A stretch of 64,000 nucleotides of DNA from Streptomyces sp. NBC_01476 (lineage in GTDB: Bacteria; Actinomycetota; Actinomycetes; Streptomycetales; Streptomycetaceae), in NCBI RefSeq assembly GCF_036227265.1, contig NZ_CP109446.1, positions 7,271,001-7,335,000 on the forward strand. Direction: 5' to 3'. The translations under genes and the position numbers were made by a program. Positions 58,817-64,000 of this stretch are shown here, one piece after another (within the stretch, counting starts at the first letter, position 1; the number at the start of each line of letters is the position of its first letter). The notes under the pieces were generated by a model that had not been told where the DNA came from, did no database searches, and worked only from the letters and a program-made list of their open reading frames with translations.

Positions 58817-59722
58817 TCAACTACCCGCGGGCGTACGGCGCTTGCGGCGCCGCCTGACGAGTACGGCCCCGCCGCCGGCGACCACGACGGCGGCCGCGGC
58901 GATCCCGGCGACGCGCAGCCCGTCACCCGATGACGTGTGCAGGGTGGTGGCGACCGGGGTGGTGGAGGGGGCGGGCGTGCCGGAAGCCGGGCCGCCGCTC
59001 GGGGCCGGCGGTGCGGCGGCGCTGCTCGGCGCGGGCGGGGGAGTGGTGGTGGGCGGCGTGGTGACGGGGGCCGCCGGGGCCGTGGTGGCGGCCTTCGTCG
59101 TCGTTTTCACCGGCGGCTTGGTGGCCGACGCCGCCGGCTTCTGCTGCCGGGGCACAGCGAAGGTGACAGGCGTGAAGGTCTCGTTCCGCGGACTGACCAC
59201 ACCGTGCGCGCCTATGGTGATCACGCCGCACTGCTCGCGTGTGCAGTCGACCTGCCGGGTCTTTCCCCCGGTGCCGGTGGCGGAGAACTTCGCCCCGGGG
59301 ACGACGAGGGTGGTGTGCCAGCTGCCGTCGGCTCCGATCACACCCCCGTTGGCCTCGGCCAGGGTGCTGCCGTCGATGAAGGACACGAACTTCTGGAACC
59401 CGTTGTTCTTCTTGGTCTGCGCGTCCGGCACATACACGTAGTCGGTGCCGCTGGCCCCGCCCTGGCTGGGCCGCCACTTCCCGTCGACGGTCCCGAAGAG
59501 CACGTAGATGCCGCCGAAGCCGCCCTTGACGGACTGGAATCCGGTGCCGGAGACGCTGAGCGTGGTGGCGTAGTCGGGGTCCGCCGTCGCCGGACCGACC
59601 ACCACCCGGGCGCCCGCGGCCAGCGCGGGCTGTGCCACCCCGAGGCCGGCGGCGACCGCGGCCACCACCGTGGCGGTCGCCGCCGGCCACCGCCACCGTA
59701 TGCGGTCGTGCGTGCGATTCAT
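58817..59722 (-). CDS. Secreted Ig-like (neocarzinostatin/IPT-like) anchored protein of the haem locus
   Basis: A 301-residue exported protein: signal peptide (residues 1-36), one beta-sandwich domain (TLSVSGTGFQSVKGGFGGIY; DYVYVPDAQTKKNNGFQKFV; the Cys pair in CTREQCGVITIGAHGVVSPR), a long Thr/Ala/Pro-rich linker (TKPPVKTTTKAATTAPAAP), a transmembrane helix and a basic tail. The domain resembles the IPT-like module of the adjacent HtaA-WxL proteins and the neocarzinostatin fold. It lies between hmuV and the HtaA genes, so it is probably the membrane-near partner in haem transfer. Function not established. Confidence 0.75.
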   Translation of the reverse strand: MNRTHDRIRWRWPAATATVVAAVAAGLGVAQPALAAGARVVVGPATADPDYATTLSVSGTGFQSVKGGFGGIYVLFGTVDGKWRPSQGGASGTDYVYVPDAQTKKNNGFQKFVSFIDGSTLAEANGGVIGADGSWHTTLVVPGAKFSATGTGGKTRQVDCTREQCGVITIGAHGVVSPRNETFTPVTFAVPRQQKPAASATKPPVKTTTKAATTAPAAPVTTPPTTTPPPAPSSAAAPPAPSGGPASGTPAPSTTPVATTLHTSSGDGLRVAGIAAAAVVVAGGGAVLVRRRRKRRTPAGS

Positions 59723-59806
59723 GGCATGTCCTTACTGTTCAGGGGTGTTCACGAGCTGTTCCGAGGTGTCCGTGGGTGCGTCTCCCGACCGCTGGGCGGA
59801 TGCCGC

Positions 59807-60754
59807 TCAGGGTTGTCGGTGCCGCGCGGTGCGCCCGGCGCGGCGCGGCACGACGATCAGGCCGCCGTGTGCGGGGTGCCGGATGACGTCCACGGCAAGG
59901 CCGTAGACCCGTTCCAGCAGGGCTTCGGTGAGGATGTCCGAGGGGGAGCCGGTGGCGACGAGCCGGCCGTCGGCGAGGACAGCGATCTCGTCGGCGTAGG
60001 CGGCGGCCAGCTGGATGTCGTGGAGAACCACCAGCACCGCCTTGCCGGTTGCCGCCTGCGCGGCGGCCAGCCGCATCAACTGCTCCTGGTGGCGCAGGTC
60101 GAGGGCCGCGGTGGGCTCGTCAAGCAGCAGGACACCGGCACGCTGGGCGAGGACCCGGGCGAAGGACGTGCCGGCCTGCTCACCGCCGGAGAGCGTGGGG
60201 TAGTGGCGGTCGGCGAGGCGCAGGAGGTCGGTGGCACCGATCGCCTCGGCGACGGCGGCCTCGTCCTCGTCCTCCCGTTCGGTGCCGGCCCAGGGGGCGC
60301 GGCCCATGGCCACGACCTCCGCCGCGGTGAACGGGAAGGAGAGCGTGGGCCGTTGGGGCAGCACCGCACGGCGCCTGGCGAGGTCCACCGGATGGGCGTG
60401 CCGGACATCGAGTCCGCCGAGCGTGATCACGCCTTCGCTCGGCGGCACGTCACCGGCCAGCAGGGACAGCAGCGTCGACTTCCCGGCCCCGTTGGGGCCG
60501 ATGACGGCCAGCACGCGGCCGGCCACCAGCCGCAGGTCAACCCCGCGCAGCAGCCACCGCCCGCTGGTGCGCAATCCGATGCCGTCCGCGGTCAGTGCCG
60601 CCGAACCGGGCTCGGGCGCGGGCGGCAGCTGCGTACGGCCGCGCAGCAGCCGGACCAGCGCGCCGCCCGCCCGCCGCGGGGCCGTACCCGTGCCCGCGTT
60701 CGTGCCTGTGCCCGCGCCCGTCCCTGTGCCCGCGCCTGCGCCCGTGCCGGTCAT
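59807..60754 (-). CDS. hmuV: Haem ABC transporter ATP-binding protein
   Basis: A 315-residue ABC ATPase with Walker A VIGPNGAGKSTLLSL, Q-loop VLPQRPTLSFPFT, signature YPTLSGGEQAG, Walker B LLLDEPTAALDLR and switch His VLHDIQLAAAY. It sits in the FecCD-type importer with HmuU. The N-terminal ~25 residues are a Gly/Thr/Ala repeat (TGTGAGAGTGTGAGTGT) encoded by short tandem repeats, unusual for an ATPase. The start ATG 60754 overlaps the hmuU stop (ATGA). Confidence 0.93.
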   Translation of the reverse strand: MTGTGAGAGTGTGAGTGTNAGTGTAPRRAGGALVRLLRGRTQLPPAPEPGSAALTADGIGLRTSGRWLLRGVDLRLVAGRVLAVIGPNGAGKSTLLSLLAGDVPPSEGVITLGGLDVRHAHPVDLARRRAVLPQRPTLSFPFTAAEVVAMGRAPWAGTEREDEDEAAVAEAIGATDLLRLADRHYPTLSGGEQAGTSFARVLAQRAGVLLLDEPTAALDLRHQEQLMRLAAAQAATGKAVLVVLHDIQLAAAYADEIAVLADGRLVATGSPSDILTEALLERVYGLAVDVIRHPAHGGLIVVPRRAGRTARHRQP

Positions 60755-61881
60755 GCCCATCCCCCCTGCCGGGATCTGGTCCGCCGCAGCAGCCAGAAGA
60801 AGAACGGCCCGCCGACGGACGCGGTGAGCATGCCGATCGGCAGGTCGGCGTAGGCCACCGCGGTACGGGCCACCAGGTCCGCGGCGGCCAGCAGCACCGC
60901 TCCGCCCAGCACGCACGCCGGGACGAGCACCCGGTGTCCCGGCCCGACCGTCATCCTGATCAGGTGCGGTACGACCAGGCCGACGAAGCCGATCACCCCG
61001 CTGAACGCGACCGCCGCGGCGACCATCACCGCGACCAGCACGATCGAGGTCAGCCGCAACCGCTCGACGTCCACACCGACATGGCGCGCGGCCCGGTCGC
61101 CGAGGGCGAGCAGGTCCAGCCGCCGGGCCAGCAGCAGCGCGCCCAGCACACCGACCGCGACGAACGGCGCCACGGTGCCGACGTAACCCCAGCGGCTGCC
61201 GTTGAGGCTGCCGAGCTGCCAGAAGACGATCTGGTCCCGGGCGGTCTGGTCACCGAAGTAGGTGCAGAAGGCCAGTCCGGCGCCGGTGACCGCGTTGACC
61301 GCGATCCCGGTGAGCACCAGCGTGACCACCTCGGTGCGGCCGGACGACCGGGACAGGAAGTAGACGAGCAGCGTCGCCGCCAGCCCGGTGACGAAAGCCG
61401 CGACAGGCACGGTGAACTCGCCGAACACCGAGAACCCGCCGACGATGACGACGGCCGCGCCGATCGCGGCGCCCGACGACACCCCGATGACCCCGGGGTC
61501 GGCCAGCGGATTGCCGAACACCCCCTGCATCAGCGCGCCCGCGCACGCCAGCCCGGCGCCCACCAGCAGGGACATCACCACCCGTGGCATCCGCACCTGC
61601 CACAGCGTCTCCTCGGCGAAGTGGTCGCGGACCGGATGCCCGAGGTGCAGCGGCCCGGACAGGCGGTGCAGTACGGAGGCGGCCACGTCCCCGAAGCCGA
61701 TGCCGTACTGACCGAGCGCCGCCGAGGCGAGTGAGACCACCACGAGAGCGACGGTGAGGCCGGCGAAGAGCAGGGTGACCCGGGCCCGCCGGCTGCCGCC
61801 GGGGGCGGCCTGCGTACCGTCCGGGGCGGGCCGGGCGGGGCCGGTTCCCGATCCGTCCGGTGCCTTGACCAGGGCGCTCAC
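60751..61881 (-). CDS. hmuU: Haem ABC transporter permease
   Basis: A 376-residue FecCD/BtuC-type permease of about ten helices: RMPRVVMSLLVGAGLACAGA (the conserved 'RLPR' loop), MQGVFGNPLADPGVIGVSSG, WQLGSLNGSRWGYV, and the cytoplasmic coupling helix FVGLVVPHLIRMTVGPGHR. GTG 61881 overlaps the hmuT stop (GTGA), so hmuT-U-V are translationally coupled. It moves haem across the membrane (family knowledge). Confidence 0.93.
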   Translation of the reverse strand: MSALVKAPDGSGTGPARPAPDGTQAAPGGSRRARVTLLFAGLTVALVVVSLASAALGQYGIGFGDVAASVLHRLSGPLHLGHPVRDHFAEETLWQVRMPRVVMSLLVGAGLACAGALMQGVFGNPLADPGVIGVSSGAAIGAAVVIVGGFSVFGEFTVPVAAFVTGLAATLLVYFLSRSSGRTEVVTLVLTGIAVNAVTGAGLAFCTYFGDQTARDQIVFWQLGSLNGSRWGYVGTVAPFVAVGVLGALLLARRLDLLALGDRAARHVGVDVERLRLTSIVLVAVMVAAAVAFSGVIGFVGLVVPHLIRMTVGPGHRVLVPACVLGGAVLLAAADLVARTAVAYADLPIGMLTASVGGPFFFWLLRRTRSRQGGWA

Positions 61882-63056
61882 CTGGCACCCGCCGGGACGG
61901 TGGCGGGGTCCTGGCCAGGCGCGTACAGCGCCCTGGCCAGCCCGTCGAGCACGGGCGCGGTCAATGGGCCGAAGGACAGCACCTGGTAGTCGCTCATGTC
62001 CACGATGCGGCGCTGTCTGCCGGCCGGTGTCTGGGCGACGCCCGGGAGCTTCAGCGCTCCGTCCACCCCGCCGACCGACTGCAGGCCCAGCGTCATCATG
62101 ATGATGACGTCGGGTCTGGTCTTCGCCAGCGCCTCCGCGTTGAGCGGGCTGAAGCCCTTGATCCCGGCCCGGGTCGCCACGTCCACCCCGCCGACCGCGT
62201 CGATCAGCGAGTCGGCGCCGGAGCCCTGGCCGAAGATGTAGTACACACCGGCCTGGCCGCGGACGTAGAGGAACTCCACGCGGAGCCGCCGCGCGGGCTC
62301 GGCCGGGACCACCTTCGCGATCTGCGCTTTCTCGGCCGCGATCTGGGTGTCCAGCCGGTCGCCGAGCAGCTTGCCCTCGGCCCGTACGCCGAGGGCCGCG
62401 GCCACCTGGTCCACCAGGGGCCGCACGGTGGCGATCCCGCGCTTGGCGTCGACGACGACCACCGGGATGCCGGCCGACCGCATCTGCAGGACCACGTCCC
62501 AGGGGCCGAGCGTGCTGTCGGTGATGAGCACGGTGGGGTGCAGTTTGAGGATGGCCTCGGCGTTGAGCTGATGCGTGCTGCCGGTGACCACGGGCAGCTT
62601 CGCCGCCTCCGGGAATCCGGTGGACTGGTCGCGGCCCACCAACTCGCCGCCCAGGCCCAGTCCGTAGACCGTTGCCGACAGCGTGCCGTACAGGTCGAGG
62701 GCGAGGATGCGGTCGACGCTGCGGACGGTCACCTTGGTGCCCTGGTTGTCGGTGACGGAGGCCGGCAGCACCGGATGCGGGGCCGTGGTGACCGGGGTGA
62801 TGTCGGCGTCGGCCACCGTCGCCGTCGTGGGCCCTTGGTACGTCCTCGGATCGGCCAGCGGCTTCAGCTGCGACCACGGAAGGACCGGATTGCGCGTCGC
62901 GGTGACCGAGCCGCCCGCCGCGGTCGGCGCGGAGCCTCCGCCGCCGCAGGCGGTGGCCGCGGCGGCGAGCACCAGGGCCGCGGTGACGGCGGCGACGCGG
63001 CGCGGAGGCGGCCGCAGCCGCCACTTTCGGATGATGCCAGGCCGAACCGCGCCCAT
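61878..63056 (-). CDS. hmuT: Haem-binding lipoprotein of the ABC transporter
   Basis: A 392-residue lipoprotein of the TroA/BtuF-like haem-binding group. The lipobox is AAATAC with Cys37. Two lobes are joined by a long helix (LGDRLDTQIAAEKAQIAKVV). Segments include VDRILALDLYGTLSATVYGL, NAEAILKLHPTVLITDSTLG and KGFSPLNAEALAKTRPDVII. It collects haem from the HtaA proteins and passes it to HmuUV. ATG 63056 lies 75 bases downstream of iron box 3, so this gene opens the operon. Confidence 0.92.
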   Translation of the reverse strand: MGAVRPGIIRKWRLRPPPRRVAAVTAALVLAAAATACGGGGSAPTAAGGSVTATRNPVLPWSQLKPLADPRTYQGPTTATVADADITPVTTAPHPVLPASVTDNQGTKVTVRSVDRILALDLYGTLSATVYGLGLGGELVGRDQSTGFPEAAKLPVVTGSTHQLNAEAILKLHPTVLITDSTLGPWDVVLQMRSAGIPVVVVDAKRGIATVRPLVDQVAAALGVRAEGKLLGDRLDTQIAAEKAQIAKVVPAEPARRLRVEFLYVRGQAGVYYIFGQGSGADSLIDAVGGVDVATRAGIKGFSPLNAEALAKTRPDVIIMMTLGLQSVGGVDGALKLPGVAQTPAGRQRRIVDMSDYQVLSFGPLTAPVLDGLARALYAPGQDPATVPAGAR

Positions 63057-63429
63057 GATGCCCCCACACTCCCCGGCCGTGCCGGACCGACGCTCCCCTG
63101 ACGGCCCACAGCAAGATCGCTGAATTGAACTTAGGTAAGGCTAGCCTTACTTTCTCTGAATGCAAACCCCTGCCGCACATTTCGCAGCCGGCCGGTGGGG
63201 TCTTGCCCGGGCGCGCTGCCTGCGGGGACGTGCCGAAGGGAGCGCGGCGGGGCCGTGCTCCGGGGCCGACCGCACCCGGTGTTCGGAGACCCGGTCGCGG
63301 ACGCGGAACGGCAACTCGGCTTCCCCGCAAGAGAGTTCGGCGGCGCTGCGGCAGGCGGCGGGAAAGCGCCCCGCGGGTGACTTCCCGCACCGACCCGAAG
63401 GCGGCGCGGGCGCGCCCGGTGGCTTTCGT
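63057..63429. other. Haem-operon promoter region and adjacent gap
   Basis: 370 bases without a gene. It contains iron box 3 (63131-63149). The rest is G/C-rich, with no coding frame or RNA that I can support. Confidence 0.55.
63131..63149. promoter_or_regulatory. Iron box 3 upstream of hmuT
   Basis: TTAGGTAAGGCTAGCCTTA keeps 16 of 19 positions of the TTAGGTTAGGCTAACCTAA consensus and is itself an inverted repeat. It is 75 bases before the hmuT start. Confidence 0.87.
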
Positions 63430-64000
63430 TCAGTCCAGCGGCGGCTGGTCGAACGCGGAGATCAGGGCACCGACGTCGCGGCGCCGGGAGGTGGCCGGCC
63501 ATACCGCCCAGGTGCGGCGCACCAGCGGGTGGCCGGTGAGCGGCGACCACACCACGCTGTCGGGGATGGACTGCGACCAGTGCGGGGGTGCCAGCGCGAA
63601 GGCCTGCCCCGCGCTGACGGCCGCGAGCTTCACCTCGGCGATCAGCGCCTGCCCTTCGGGCGCGTCGGGGCCGAGATCCAGACCGTGGCTGCGCAGGATC
63701 GCCGTCAGCTCGTCGTACCAGGCGGGGCTGCCCGCGCGGGGGAAGCCCAGCCACTCCAGACCGGCGAGCGCGTCCAGCGCGATGCCCTCGGGGCCCACGA
63801 GTTCCGCCGCCCGCTCCCTGGCCAGCAGGACGCCCAGCGCCTCCCTGACCACCAGCAGCGCGTCGAAGTCCTGCCCGGGCGGACGCTCCCGCAGCAGTCC
63901 CACATCGAGTTCGCCCTGCTGGAGCGCGGCCAGCTGGCTGGAGGTCGACAAGTGGCGCGCCTGCACCCGGGTGCCGGGGTCGGCCTCGGCCAGGCGGGCC
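63430..64000 (-). CDS. LysR-family regulator, effector-binding domain (truncated by window)
   Basis: The last ~190 residues of a LysR protein: ALQQGELDVGLLRERPPGQD, VVREALGVLLARERAAELVG, and the closing AAVSAGQAFALAPPHWSQSI, VVWSPLTGHPLVRRTWAVWP. The N-terminal helix-turn-helix lies beyond the right edge of the window. The stop codon is at 63430. It is transcribed toward the haem operon on the same strand; a functional link is not evident. Confidence 0.85.
   Translation of the reverse strand, partial: ARLAEADPGTRVQARHLSTSSQLAALQQGELDVGLLRERPPGQDFDALLVVREALGVLLARERAAELVGPEGIALDALAGLEWLGFPRAGSPAWYDELTAILRSHGLDLGPDAPEGQALIAEVKLAAVSAGQAFALAPPHWSQSIPDSVVWSPLTGHPLVRRTWAVWPATSRRRDVGALISAFDQPPLD

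Noticed and set aside
59750..59806. A fourth iron box upstream of the 58817-59722 gene
   Set aside because: The gap after hmuV has no TTAGGTTAGG-like sequence, so that gene is more likely read from the hmuT promoter.
1..64000. Secondary-metabolite cluster, tRNA or rRNA genes
   Set aside because: No PKS, NRPS, terpene or RiPP signatures. SnoaL-like and SDR genes occur singly. I recognised no tRNA or rRNA by eye, though a tRNAscan run would be decisive.

Overview
The window comes from a high-GC actinomycete, almost certainly Streptomyces or a close relative (Actinacidiphila/Kitasatospora type). Third codon positions are strongly G/C, many starts are GTG, and the gene families are typical of the group: a SpoIIE-type phosphatase, LacI regulators beside ABC sugar transporters that lack their own ATPase, ricin-tailed glycosidases, XRE/MmyB regulators and 19-bp DmdR/IdeR-type iron boxes. 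I found no rRNA, tRNA, CRISPR array, insertion sequence or antibiotic assembly line.

Layout. 1-8.4 kb: a truncated sensor phosphatase, an SDR, an HxlR/PPOX pair, a DJ-1/PfpI protein, and a NarL-type two-component system divergent from a DUF308 membrane protein. 8.4-9.1 kb: a junction of two gene remnants, the frameshifted tail of a minus-strand protein and the 3' half of a RbsC-type permease. 9.1-17.1 kb: a sugar regulon with a GH35 beta-galactosidase, two paralogous LacI regulators, and the permeases and lipoprotein of an ABC importer, tied together by four copies of a palindrome ATGnTTRC-GYAAnCAT. 17-22 kb: two small hydrophilic proteins, a YihY protein and a divergent LysR/MFS pair. 22-23.5 kb: a PIN toxin/antitoxin pair and gene debris. 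23.6-28.6 kb: a secreted GH76-GH31 pair with LacI-type palindromes upstream. 28.6-31.5 kb: a gene-poor kilobase, a remnant and an S53 peptidase. 31.6-33.6 kb: a three-gene sigma/anti-sigma operon. 33.8-42.6 kb: redox enzymes (AKR, ADH, SDR) and an alpha/beta hydrolase, each next to a TetR, XRE or MarR regulator; one XRE gene is frameshifted. 42.7-47.4 kb: TetR and NB-ARC/AfsR-like remnants among DinB, GNAT, WD40-like and SnoaL-like genes.

The most interesting part is 47.4-63.1 kb, an iron-controlled haem-acquisition locus. Three iron boxes (47419, 53559, 63131) precede, respectively, a DUF2470 protein, a giant HtaA surface protein, and hmuTUV. Downstream of hmuTUV on the same strand lie a secreted anchored protein, an HtaA-HtaA protein with a C-terminal LAATG sorting signal, an HtaA protein ending in a WxL-like domain, and a DUF916 protein (the partner family of WxL proteins). 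The HtaA-WxL plus DUF916 pair occurs twice. This suggests that haem-binding HtaA modules are displayed on peptidoglycan in two ways, by sortase and by WxL/DUF916, feeding HmuT and the HmuUV importer. I do not know of a description of HtaA joined to WxL/DUF916 in a Gram-positive mycelial bacterium. The domain calls are from reading the protein sequences and should be tested by profile searches.
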